From JADKIH01 sp031367345 (GTDB taxonomy: Bacteria; Bacteroidota; Bacteroidia; AKYH767-A; 2013-40CM-41-45), in NCBI GenBank assembly GCA_031367345.1, contig JANLPR010000118.1, forward strand, positions 124,001-188,000: DNA of 64,000 nucleotides, written 5' to 3'. The position numbers and the translations under genes were made by a program. Shown piece by piece: positions 1 through 7,812 of this stretch (position 1 is its first letter; the number at the start of each line of letters is the position of its first letter). Under the pieces are notes generated by a model. It was not told the DNA's origin. It was given only the letters and a program-made list of their open reading frames with translations, and ran no database searches.

Positions 1-497
1 ATAACTCTCAAAACAAAATGAACAAGCCAGACAAGGACACACTTGACAATTGGGCTAAAATAAAAAAACTGGGAGGCATCGCACCGAAAATTGACTATAG
101 CGATATTGTTTACATTGGCTTAAGAGATGTTGAACCTGAAGAGTCGTACTTACTCAAAAAACATAAGGTGAAAATTTTTAGTACCAATGAAGTTAAGCGA
201 AATGGAGTAGAAAAGATTGCACGTGATACGTTAGCACATTTAAGTCGTTGCCACATGATTTATATTTCATTCGATGTAGATTCAATGGACTCTTCTATTT
301 CAAAAGGAACAGGAACGCCGGTAAGAAATGGTATCACTGAAAAGGAAGCAGGAAGTTTATTGGTTCGGTTAATACAAAACGAAAAAGTGTGTTGCTTTGA
401 AATATCGGAAGTCAATCCAACACTTGATAAAGAAAATTTAATGGCTGAGAATACATTTGAAATTCTTCAGCGTGTGGTGAGCCAATTAACAAATTAA
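1..497 (+). CDS. Arginase/agmatinase/formimidoylglutamase family protein, C-terminal part (5' end outside window)
   Basis: The frame is open from base 3 to the TAA ending at 497, so the gene enters from the left edge; the Met at base 18 is probably internal. What is present is about 165 residues, roughly the C-terminal half of a family of about 300-350. Counting from that Met, the dimanganese-binding motif FDVDSMD is at 85-91, the following GTGTP loop at 97-101, and a late acidic stretch (EISEVNP) near 127-133. These are ureohydrolase signatures: Mn2+-dependent hydrolysis of arginine or a related guanidino/formimino substrate. The substrate cannot be fixed because the N-terminal half is missing; an arginase-like role is the simplest guess, and a formimidoylglutamase is possible. 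It lies 25 bp before argS in the same direction. Confidence 0.85.
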   Translation, partial: NSQNKMNKPDKDTLDNWAKIKKLGGIAPKIDYSDIVYIGLRDVEPEESYLLKKHKVKIFSTNEVKRNGVEKIARDTLAHLSRCHMIYISFDVDSMDSSISKGTGTPVRNGITEKEAGSLLVRLIQNEKVCCFEISEVNPTLDKENLMAENTFEILQRVVSQLTN

Positions 498-522
498 TTT
501 TTTACAATAGTTAGTTTAAAGT

Positions 523-2334
523 ATGGAACTTAGATTTGAAACATTCTTAAAGAATATTATTTCCCAAGGAATTAAAAGCTTGTATGATTTTAGTATTAAG
601 CCTGAAGAAATAGTACTTCAAGAAACTAAAAAGGAATTTGAAGGCGATGTAACACTAGTGGTTTTTCCTTTTACAAAAGCATCAAACAAAAGCCCCGAAC
701 AAACTGCGAACGAAATAGGAACGTACGTTAAGAACTCTGATTTTCAACTTGAAAATTTTAATGTTGTTAAAGGATTTTTAAATTTGAGTATCAATATTAA
801 TTTTTGGAAAAATTTTTACACGACTATCAATTCAAATATTGAAATACTTTACAGCATCAGAACTAATTTTGAAGGCACGTTTATACCTTCAAAACTGATG
901 GTAGAATATTCTTCACCAAATACAAATAAACCACTTCACTTAGGTCATATCAGAAACAATCTTTTAGGGTTTGCTGTTGCAAATATTCTGAAAGCTGCCG
1001 GACATGATGTAACAATGGTTAATTTAGTAAACGACCGAGGAATCCATATTTGCAAGTCGATGCTTGCATGGACAAAGTATGGAAACGGCGAAACACCAAC
1101 TTCGTCAGGAATGAAAGGTGACCATTTTGTAGGAAAATATTATGTGCTATTCGATAAAAAATACAAAGAACAAGTAGCAGATCTAGAATCAGACGGTCTT
1201 ACAAAAGAGGAAGCTGAAAGAAAAGCACCATTGCAACTTGAGATTCAAGAAATGCTTCTGCTTTGGGAAGCAGGTGATAAAAAAACAAGAGAACTTTGGG
1301 AAAAAATGAATGGTTGGGTCTATCTAGGATTTGATGAAACCTACAAAAAGTTAGGAGTTACCTTCGACAAAATCTATTATGAAAGCCAAACTTATCTACT
1401 CGGAAAAAAAGTAATCGAAGAAGGACTTGCCAATGGAGCTTTTTTTAGAAAGGACGATGGTTCTGTTTGGATCGATCTTACTTCAGCAGGATTAGATACA
1501 AAGGTTTTGTTGAGAAGTGATGGCACAAGTGTTTATATAACTCAAGACATAGGAACAGCTCAACTTCGATTTGATGAATACCCGGGGTTGGAAAAATTAA
1601 TTTATGTTGTAGGAAATGAACAAGATTATCATTTTAAAGTGCTAAAGGAAATATTCATCAAACTTAAACGTACATGGGCCGAAGGATTGTTTCACTTGTC
1701 GTATGGAATGGTAGATCTTCCAACCGGAAAAATGAAGTCAAGAGAAGGTACTGTAGTTGATGCTGACGATCTAATTGATGAAATAGTAGAAGAGGCTGAA
1801 ATGGCTACTAAAGCACAAGGTAAACTTGACGACTTCGATTCACCGGAAGCTAAAAAACTATATCATGATTTAGGAATGTCAGCTTTGAAATATTTCATCT
1901 TAAAAGTTGACCCCAAGAAAAAAATGCTGTTTAATCCAACTGAGAGCATCGATTTAAATGGCAATACGGGACCATTTATTAGCTATACTTACGCAAGAAT
2001 TCGTTCAGTGCTAAGAAAAGGTTCAGTTATAAAAAGAGATTTGAGTAAGATCGATGAACATATTATTTCGCCGGCTGAGAAATTACTTATCAAATTAATT
2101 TATCAGTATCCAAATATCATTCAAGCAGCAGGAGACTCTTATAGTCCAGCTTTAGTTGCTGCATATTCATACGATTTGGCAAAAGCTTACAATCATTTTT
2201 ACCACGATCATATTGTTGTAGACAATGAAAATTTGGTTTCAACATCCTTCAGATTGGGATTAAGTGAAACAACATCTTTAGTAATAAAAAAATGTATGGG
2301 TTTATTAGGAATAAATGTACCTGAAAGGATGTAA
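523..2334 (+). CDS. argS: Arginyl-tRNA synthetase
   Basis: Class I aminoacyl-tRNA synthetase that charges tRNA-Arg with arginine in the cytoplasm. The 603-residue length is normal. The N-terminal Add1-type domain covers about 1-110. The HIGH motif appears as HLGH at about 137-140 within an SSPNTNKPLHLGHIRNN context typical of ArgS. The KMSKS-equivalent is KMKSREG at 403-409, and the C-terminal all-alpha DALR anticodon-binding domain occupies about 480-603, ending in a LGLSETTSLVIKKCMGLLGI stretch. All expected regions are present, so the gene looks intact. It may be co-transcribed with the next gene, whose preferred ATG starts one base after its stop codon. Confidence 0.97.
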   Translation: MELRFETFLKNIISQGIKSLYDFSIKPEEIVLQETKKEFEGDVTLVVFPFTKASNKSPEQTANEIGTYVKNSDFQLENFNVVKGFLNLSININFWKNFYTTINSNIEILYSIRTNFEGTFIPSKLMVEYSSPNTNKPLHLGHIRNNLLGFAVANILKAAGHDVTMVNLVNDRGIHICKSMLAWTKYGNGETPTSSGMKGDHFVGKYYVLFDKKYKEQVADLESDGLTKEEAERKAPLQLEIQEMLLLWEAGDKKTRELWEKMNGWVYLGFDETYKKLGVTFDKIYYESQTYLLGKKVIEEGLANGAFFRKDDGSVWIDLTSAGLDTKVLLRSDGTSVYITQDIGTAQLRFDEYPGLEKLIYVVGNEQDYHFKVLKEIFIKLKRTWAEGLFHLSYGMVDLPTGKMKSREGTVVDADDLIDEIVEEAEMATKAQGKLDDFDSPEAKKLYHDLGMSALKYFILKVDPKKKMLFNPTESIDLNGNTGPFISYTYARIRSVLRKGSVIKRDLSKIDEHIISPAEKLLIKLIYQYPNIIQAAGDSYSPALVAAYSYDLAKAYNHFYHDHIVVDNENLVSTSFRLGLSETTSLVIKKCMGLLGINVPERM

Positions 2335-2335
2335 G

Positions 2336-2968
2336 ATGAGTAAATTTGGAAATCTAATATTAATTGGACTAGTATCTATCACACTTCTTTTGTGTTCACT
2401 TTCGCAATTTAAGGTGTTCAGCTTTGAACGAAGTAATCACCTAAGTGCTGTTCTTCCAAATAAAATTATTGGTAAACTTCATAGTGGAGATATAATCCTT
2501 AGAGAAGGAAATAGTTTTGTTTCACAGGTTTTTAGGAATTTCTCCCAAACTGAAAAGCATTATTCACATTCAGGTTTAATTTATCTTCTTAATGGAAACT
2601 ATTACGTGTGTCACATACTTGCAGCTGAAGGAAAAAGAAGCGATAAAATTCGACTCGAGCCATTATCTTCGTTTTGTAATACAGAAGACAATTTGTCGTG
2701 GGCTATTTACAGAACAGAAATAGATACCAATGAAATTAAAAAAGAGATCACTGAATTATTGAATGCTAAAATTGCTTTCGACAAAGAGTTTAAACTGGCA
2801 ACTGACGACAAAATGTATTGTACAGAATTGGTTTATAAAATACTTACAAAAGCAAATGACAATAAAAAATTCATAAATTTGACACACTCAAATGGATTAG
2901 ATTATGTTGCATGCGACAATTTATATTTGAATCCAAAAACGAATTTAATTTATTCAAACACCAATTAA
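2336..2968 (+). CDS. YiiX/YebB-like permuted papain-fold (NlpC/P60 superfamily) protein, membrane-anchored or exported
   Basis: A 210-residue protein with an N-terminal hydrophobic segment (about residues 5-22), so it is probably exported or anchored in the inner membrane facing the periplasm. The body matches the permuted NlpC/P60 (DUF830, YiiX) group: a SGDIILREG strand motif, the conserved His within HYSHSG (about residue 78) and the catalytic-type Cys in YCTELVYKIL (about residue 162), which comes after the His as expected of the permuted fold. Family members are predicted peptidases, amidases or acyl hydrolases; the substrate is unknown. I chose the ATG at 2336, one base after the argS stop and preceded by GAAAGGATG, over an in-frame ATG at 2315 that would overlap argS. 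A 1-bp gap to the lipoprotein gene downstream suggests an operon. Confidence 0.78.
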   Translation: MSKFGNLILIGLVSITLLLCSLSQFKVFSFERSNHLSAVLPNKIIGKLHSGDIILREGNSFVSQVFRNFSQTEKHYSHSGLIYLLNGNYYVCHILAAEGKRSDKIRLEPLSSFCNTEDNLSWAIYRTEIDTNEIKKEITELLNAKIAFDKEFKLATDDKMYCTELVYKILTKANDNKKFINLTHSNGLDYVACDNLYLNPKTNLIYSNTN

Positions 2969-2969
2969 T

Positions 2970-3404
2970 ATGTCAAAAATAAAAAAACTTACATTCATCA
3001 TAGGAATAACTTTCCTGCTTATTTCTTGTGGTAAGAATGACTCGCCGAGTTCAATTACTGACAAATTTCTTTCAGCCTTGACGAAACAAGAATTTGAAAT
3101 AGCGAAAACTTATGGTACGGACGATACAGATCGCTTACTCGATATGATGATAGGCTATAAGAAAATGGGAGCAGAGCCTTTTTTACAGGATGCAGTATTC
3201 GACATTATCGACGAGAAAATTAACGGAGATGAAGCAAAAGTAAGAGTGAAAGTAGAAGGTCGTAATAAAGAACTTGTTTTTAATCTTGAAAAGGAAGACG
3301 GCAAGTGGAAAGTTGCTATGAACAAAGAAACAATTAATGAATCAGATGCTAACATTTTCGATTTAGGTGCTACAAATACTGATACAGCACAGGTGAATCC
3401 GTAA
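2970..3404 (+). CDS. Small lipoprotein with DUF4878/NTF2-like domain
   Basis: A 144-residue protein with a clear lipoprotein signal peptide: basic start, hydrophobic core, and lipobox LISC with the acylated Cys at residue 20. The mature part reads as a compact alpha+beta domain: a helical opening (SITDKFLSALTKQEFEIAKTY), then strands with alternating charge (EAKVRVKVEGRNKELVFNLE, KEDGKWKV). This is the pattern of DUF4878-type NTF2-like lipoproteins that are common in Bacteroidota. Function unknown. It starts one base after the preceding YiiX-like gene, so the two are probably co-transcribed. Convergent with the FAH-family gene, with only 4 bp between stop codons. Confidence 0.72.
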   Translation: MSKIKKLTFIIGITFLLISCGKNDSPSSITDKFLSALTKQEFEIAKTYGTDDTDRLLDMMIGYKKMGAEPFLQDAVFDIIDEKINGDEAKVRVKVEGRNKELVFNLEKEDGKWKVAMNKETINESDANIFDLGATNTDTAQVNP

Positions 3405-3408
3405 CAGT

Positions 3409-4020
3409 TTATAGAACTTTTACTTCCAACAGTTTCTTCTCTTCTAAAAAGCATTCAAGCAGATCATTTTCTTTCACGGCAGCTACACCGCTGGGCGTTC
3501 CCGTATAAATCAAATCTCCTTTACGTAAAGTAATGAATTTCGAAACGTAACTAATAACCTTTGCAAAATTGAAGATCATCAAATTGCTATTACCAACTTG
3601 AACAACGTTTCCATTCACCTTTAATTTGAAATTGATATTTTCTGAATCATCTAATGAAGCGAGTGACACAAATTCACCACAAGGTGCAGAATAATCAAAA
3701 GCCTTAGCCGGCTCCCATGGTAATCCATTTTCCTTTTGATATTGTTGAATATCTCTGGCAGTAAAATCGATCCCCACCGATATTTTATCGAAATATCTAT
3801 TTGCAAATTCCTCTGAAATATTTTTTCCTTCTTTATTGATCTTTAACACAAGCTCAATTTCATGATGAATATCCTTCGAAAAATCGGGAAGATAGAATGC
3901 CTTGTCTTTTGGTAACACTGCTGTATCCGGCTTCAAAAAAAACACCGGGACTCCTGGGATTACATTATTAAGTTCCTTAGCGTGTTCTGCATAATTTCGC
4001 CCAATGCAAATAATTTTCAT
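3409..4020 (-). CDS. Fumarylacetoacetate hydrolase family protein (acylpyruvase/FAHD1-like)
   Basis: A 203-residue single-domain FAH-superfamily enzyme. These cytoplasmic Mg2+ or Mn2+ enzymes cleave or hydrate beta-dicarbonyl substrates such as acylpyruvates, or decarboxylate oxaloacetate. Visible family landmarks are GRNYAEHAKELNN at the N-terminus, the metal-binding HHEIELVLKI around 71-80, GIDFTARDIQ, KAFDYSAPCGEF and the C-terminal GDLIYTGTPSGV loop. The length fits FAHD1-type proteins and not full fumarylacetoacetases (about 420). The exact substrate cannot be read from sequence. The 5-bp gap to the exonuclease gene upstream suggests co-transcription. Confidence 0.88.
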   Translation of the reverse strand: MKIICIGRNYAEHAKELNNVIPGVPVFFLKPDTAVLPKDKAFYLPDFSKDIHHEIELVLKINKEGKNISEEFANRYFDKISVGIDFTARDIQQYQKENGLPWEPAKAFDYSAPCGEFVSLASLDDSENINFKLKVNGNVVQVGNSNLMIFNFAKVISYVSKFITLRKGDLIYTGTPSGVAAVKENDLLECFLEEKKLLEVKVL

Positions 4021-4025
4021 AGCAA

Positions 4026-4793
4026 TTACTTATTATACAATTTCAATCGTAAAGCAGTAATAACATTTTTTGTATTGGTAGCAAAATCACCTTTCATCAT
4101 CCAATCGTAATATGAAGTATCCGATTTAAATACATCAACTACTGCACGACCTTTATACTTACCAAAATTAAAAACTTCCTCATTTTTTTCATTGTACACA
4201 ATACGACCGGCTAAATCTACATTTTTCGTAATAGAGCTAAACTCAGAAAGAAAATCAATATCATTTTTTAACGTATCATATTTTTCAAGTTGAGCAAGCA
4301 TTACTTCATAAGTTGCTATAGTATCCGCTTCAGCCGAATGAGCATTGGTGAGATCTTTATTGCAATAAAACTTATAGGCCGCAGAGAGTGTACGCTGCTC
4401 CATTTTATGAAAAATATTTTGCACGTCAACTAATTTTCTGGTAGTTATGTCAAATATTATTTCACAACGATTAAATTCCTCTATCAATAATGGAATATCA
4501 AACTTATTTGAATTATACCCTGCTAAATCGCAACCACCTAAAAATGTATTTATATCTTTTGCTAAATCTTTGAAAGTAGGGCAGTCGACTACATCCTTAT
4601 CATATATATTATGAATTTTCGAAGTCTCAAGTGGTATTGGAATCGTAGGGTTGACTTTATAAGTACGAATATCTTGTGTTCCACTTGGATTAATTTTAAC
4701 CATTGAAATTTCAACTATTCTATCAGCTCCAACATTTACTCCGGTTGTTTCCAAGTCTATAAAAACAATCGGACGCTTCAAATTCAAATTCAT
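4026..4793 (-). CDS. DEDDh 3'-5' exonuclease (DnaQ-like) with C-terminal FGKYKG domain
   Basis: The N-terminal roughly 170 residues form an RNase-T/DnaQ exonuclease domain: motif I FIDLETTG (D13, E15), motif II in AGYNSNKFDIPLL, and motif III with His and Asp in AHSAEADT, giving the DEDDh set. A C-terminal domain of about 60 residues begins with FNFGKYKG and contains YYDWMMKGDF. In Bacteroidota this small module regularly follows such exonuclease domains; its role is unknown. Likely a nucleic-acid repair or processing nuclease, or a proofreading-type exonuclease outside the Pol III core. The first in-frame start (4796) is TTG; the adjacent ATG at 4793 is the better start, giving 255 residues. 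Confidence 0.88.
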   Translation of the reverse strand: MNLNLKRPIVFIDLETTGVNVGADRIVEISMVKINPSGTQDIRTYKVNPTIPIPLETSKIHNIYDKDVVDCPTFKDLAKDINTFLGGCDLAGYNSNKFDIPLLIEEFNRCEIIFDITTRKLVDVQNIFHKMEQRTLSAAYKFYCNKDLTNAHSAEADTIATYEVMLAQLEKYDTLKNDIDFLSEFSSITKNVDLAGRIVYNEKNEEVFNFGKYKGRAVVDVFKSDTSYYDWMMKGDFATNTKNVITALRLKLYNK

Positions 4794-4799
4794 CAATAT

Positions 4800-6401
4800 T
4801 TATTTAGTGTTCTTTACTTGAATATTATGTACTATTTCATGGGCAGCAGCACTTTCTTCAACAACAAACTCTTCTGAATAACTTTCAAAATTGTATCCTT
4901 CAACATGCAAAACATATTCACCTGGAATTGCCGGTAATACAAAGTCATTGAATGCTGCGGTGGGAGCAAAAACAATTTGCTTTCCGCTTTTTTTATTTTC
5001 CAAATACACTCGAGTTATTTCAATTTTTCCACCTGATGTCGAACTTACGATCCCTGAAATAAACGAAGAAAATTTATGATTGGATTCATCTTCAAAATCT
5101 ACTTTATAAATGTCCTTGTCTCCTAAACCTTCCGGTCTCACTGCAGAAATATATGCAATCTTTCCATCACCTGTAAATGAAATTACCGTATTATCATCAG
5201 CATCATTTAGTGGATATCCAATATTAACGGGGTTGCTCCATTTCCCTGTAGATTCATCCCATTCGGAACGAAAAATATCAAAACCTCCCATGCTATTCCA
5301 CCCTTTAGATGCAAAATAAAGACTTCGACCATCGAGTGATAAATAGGGGTAGTCTTCCGCATATTTGGTATTAATTGTATTTCCTAAATTGACAGCAGGC
5401 GCCCACTCGCCATTTTTACCTTTTGTAATTGAATAGAGATCACTTTCACCGGATCCACCTTTAATATCTGACGAAAAAATAATAGTTGATCCATCTAGAG
5501 AAACAGTAGCACCACTTTCAAGCGATTTTGTATTTAATGTAGTTGGAAACAAAATCGGTTTCTGCCACATTTTTCCTTTTAACTGTGCTACACCTACATC
5601 ACCAAAAAACTCTGCATTGTCAAAATATAAAATCATCATATTTCCATCTGCAGAAAAGCCAACAGTTTCTTCATCCCATTCGGTGTTTACTAAACCACCT
5701 GCACCTTTTGATTTAGCCCAAATAGTATCTCGCCAAACAGATGAATAAACATCTGCGGTGTAAATACCCAGATCGGCAATAAACCCACCAATATTTCCCT
5801 TGCGTCGTGAAGTGAAAATTAAATTTTTACCATCAGCGCTGATGAATGGGTTGTATTCCTCATAAGTGGTGTTGATTGTTTTTCCCAGATTTGTATACTT
5901 AACTTTAACAGGGCTATTGATGAGAACTTTCCCATTATTACACATTTCAATCATTCGCTCTGGCAAAGGGTAGTCTTTAAATGGCTTTTGCTTTGCATCT
6001 TTAAATTCAGTGAATGCTGTAATCGCTTCATCGAAATTATTGTTGTATAAATAAGCGACTCCCAAATGGAACGACCATTCTTTCTTCGCTTCTTTTGATT
6101 TGTATGCCTTTTCTAAATAGGGCAGTGCAGCTTTTTTATTCGCTGAAGTTTGTAAATAACAATAACCCAAACGAAAATTATATTCAGCATTATTAGCATC
6201 AACTTTTACTAAATTCTGATAAGCAGAAAGAGCTCCATTGTAGTCACCGGTGTTGTACAATGTGGCAGCGTCTTTTTTAACCAACTTTGCTTCATCAGCT
6301 GTTAATACATGTGTCTTCGCTTTTTGACAATACGAAGTAGCGGGAAAAATAAAAATGCTTGCAAATAGAGACAAGAGTAATCTGATCGTATTCCTTTTCA
6401 T
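4800..6401 (-). CDS. TPR-PD40 beta-propeller-carboxypeptidase-regulatory domain protein, PorE-like without OmpA domain
   Basis: A 533-residue exported protein with a signal peptide at about 1-25 ending in SYCQ. About 40-160 contains TPR-type repeats (YNTGDYNGALSAYQ, YNFRLGYCYLQ, WSFHLGVAYLYNNNFDEAI). About 180-430 contains PD40/WD40-like propeller strands (YNPFISADGKNLIFTSR, VGFSADGNMMILYF, ATVSLDGSTIIFSS, DYPYLSLDGRSLYFASKG, TVISFTGDGKIAYIS). About 445-520 is a carboxypeptidase regulatory-like fold. This domain order is that of the T9SS-associated PorE family, but PorE ends in a peptidoglycan-binding OmpA domain that is absent here. It is therefore a periplasmic or outer-membrane-associated scaffold whose peptidoglycan anchor is missing or supplied elsewhere. 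Confidence 0.8.
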   Translation of the reverse strand: MKRNTIRLLLSLFASIFIFPATSYCQKAKTHVLTADEAKLVKKDAATLYNTGDYNGALSAYQNLVKVDANNAEYNFRLGYCYLQTSANKKAALPYLEKAYKSKEAKKEWSFHLGVAYLYNNNFDEAITAFTEFKDAKQKPFKDYPLPERMIEMCNNGKVLINSPVKVKYTNLGKTINTTYEEYNPFISADGKNLIFTSRRKGNIGGFIADLGIYTADVYSSVWRDTIWAKSKGAGGLVNTEWDEETVGFSADGNMMILYFDNAEFFGDVGVAQLKGKMWQKPILFPTTLNTKSLESGATVSLDGSTIIFSSDIKGGSGESDLYSITKGKNGEWAPAVNLGNTINTKYAEDYPYLSLDGRSLYFASKGWNSMGGFDIFRSEWDESTGKWSNPVNIGYPLNDADDNTVISFTGDGKIAYISAVRPEGLGDKDIYKVDFEDESNHKFSSFISGIVSSTSGGKIEITRVYLENKKSGKQIVFAPTAAFNDFVLPAIPGEYVLHVEGYNFESYSEEFVVEESAAAHEIVHNIQVKNTK

Positions 6402-6427
6402 TTCCGGGAGAACTTAATGTAACGAAA

Positions 6428-7744
6428 TTAGATTGAACGATTAATATCAAATTGTTCCAAGTAATCAGCAATACGACGAAGGAAACTTCCTCCCAATCCA
6501 CCATCAACTACACGGTGATCGTAAGAAAGCGATAAGAACATCATGTGTCTGATGCCTATAGAATCACCTTCCGGCGTTTCTATTACTGCCGGTTTTTTTC
6601 TGATTGCACCAACAGCTAATATAGCAACTTGCGGTTGATTAATAATAGGCGTACCCATCACATTCCCGAAAGTTCCAACGTTTGTAATAGTAAACGTTCC
6701 ATCTTGAATTTCATCAGGCTTCAACTTATTATTTCTTGCTCGAGTGGCCAAATCATTTACACTCTTAGTGATTCCTATTAAGTTCAGTTGATCTGTATTT
6801 TTAATAACCGGAACGATAAGATTTCCTGATGGAAGAGCAGTAGCCATTCCAATATTAATATATTTTTTAACAATTATTTTTGTACCGTCAACCGAAACAT
6901 TTACCATTGGAAAATCTCTGATGGCCTTGCATACCGCTTCAATAAAAAGAGGAGTAAAAGTGATCTTTTCTTTTTCTCGTTTCTCAAACGAACTTTTTAC
7001 TTTCTCTCTCCATCTTACAAGATTGGTAACATCTGCTTCTACGTAAGAAGTAACGTGAGGCGATACGTGCTTCGACATTACCATATGGTCGGCAATAAGC
7101 TTACGCATCCGATCCATTTCAATGATTTCTACATCTCCAGAAATGGAAACCGCAGGAGGAGTATATGTTTTTGGTGCAATAGCTTGAAAGGAAACATTAC
7201 TTTGCGATTGTAGTGCAATAGGCTTTTCTGTTCTTGATGAAATGTGATCTATCAAATCCTGCTTAGTGAGGCGATTATTAGACCCTGAACCTTTGATCGT
7301 TTCCAACTCATTCATCGGCACACCTTCTTTCTGTGCAATATTTCTAACCAACGGAGAATAAAAACGACCACTGGCAGAAGTCTTTTCCACCGAAATTGTC
7401 TCGGCACTTACTACACCATTTGAAGAAACAGGTTCAACAACTTTACTAGATTCAACAAGCTTAGGAGTATTCAATTTTTCAGTACCAGAATTTACTTCTG
7501 CTTTTTCTCCCGCGCCGGAAATCAGTGCAATGACTTCACCAACTTTAACAACCTGGCCTTCTTCAAATAATCGCTTAGAAATAATCCCTGCCGATGGTGA
7601 TGGAACTTCTGAGTCTACTTTATCTGTGGCAATCTCTAAAATTGACTCATCAGCTTCAACTGAATCACCTTCTTTTTTTAACCATTTTAATATGGTTGCT
7701 TCTGCAACGCTTTCGCCCATTTTGGGCATGATCAATTGGATCAT
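6428..7744 (-). CDS. 2-oxoacid dehydrogenase complex dihydrolipoyl acyltransferase (E2)
   Basis: The E2 core of a 2-oxo acid dehydrogenase complex, which transfers acyl groups from the lipoyl arm to CoA in the cytoplasm. The N-terminal lipoyl domain (about 1-75) has the lipoylated Lys at about residue 42 in ATDKVDSE. A peripheral subunit-binding domain at about 135-170 has YSPLVRNIAQKEGVP and RLTKQDLIDHI. The catalytic domain (about 205-438) ends with SYDHRVVDGG, with His at about 410. Sequence style fits branched-chain or pyruvate E2 equally, and no E1 or E3 gene is adjacent, so the substrate is left open. The first in-frame Met is 20 residues upstream, but all E2 proteins begin at the lipoyl domain (MIQLIMPKMGES), so I start at ATG 7744, giving 438 residues. 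Confidence 0.93.
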   Translation of the reverse strand: MIQLIMPKMGESVAEATILKWLKKEGDSVEADESILEIATDKVDSEVPSPSAGIISKRLFEEGQVVKVGEVIALISGAGEKAEVNSGTEKLNTPKLVESSKVVEPVSSNGVVSAETISVEKTSASGRFYSPLVRNIAQKEGVPMNELETIKGSGSNNRLTKQDLIDHISSRTEKPIALQSQSNVSFQAIAPKTYTPPAVSISGDVEIIEMDRMRKLIADHMVMSKHVSPHVTSYVEADVTNLVRWREKVKSSFEKREKEKITFTPLFIEAVCKAIRDFPMVNVSVDGTKIIVKKYINIGMATALPSGNLIVPVIKNTDQLNLIGITKSVNDLATRARNNKLKPDEIQDGTFTITNVGTFGNVMGTPIINQPQVAILAVGAIRKKPAVIETPEGDSIGIRHMMFLSLSYDHRVVDGGLGGSFLRRIADYLEQFDINRSI

Positions 7745-7812
7745 GGAATAGATTGATATGAATGTGTACTTTCTGAACTTATTGCTCCCGTAGAGCGAAT
7801 ACAAATTTATTA

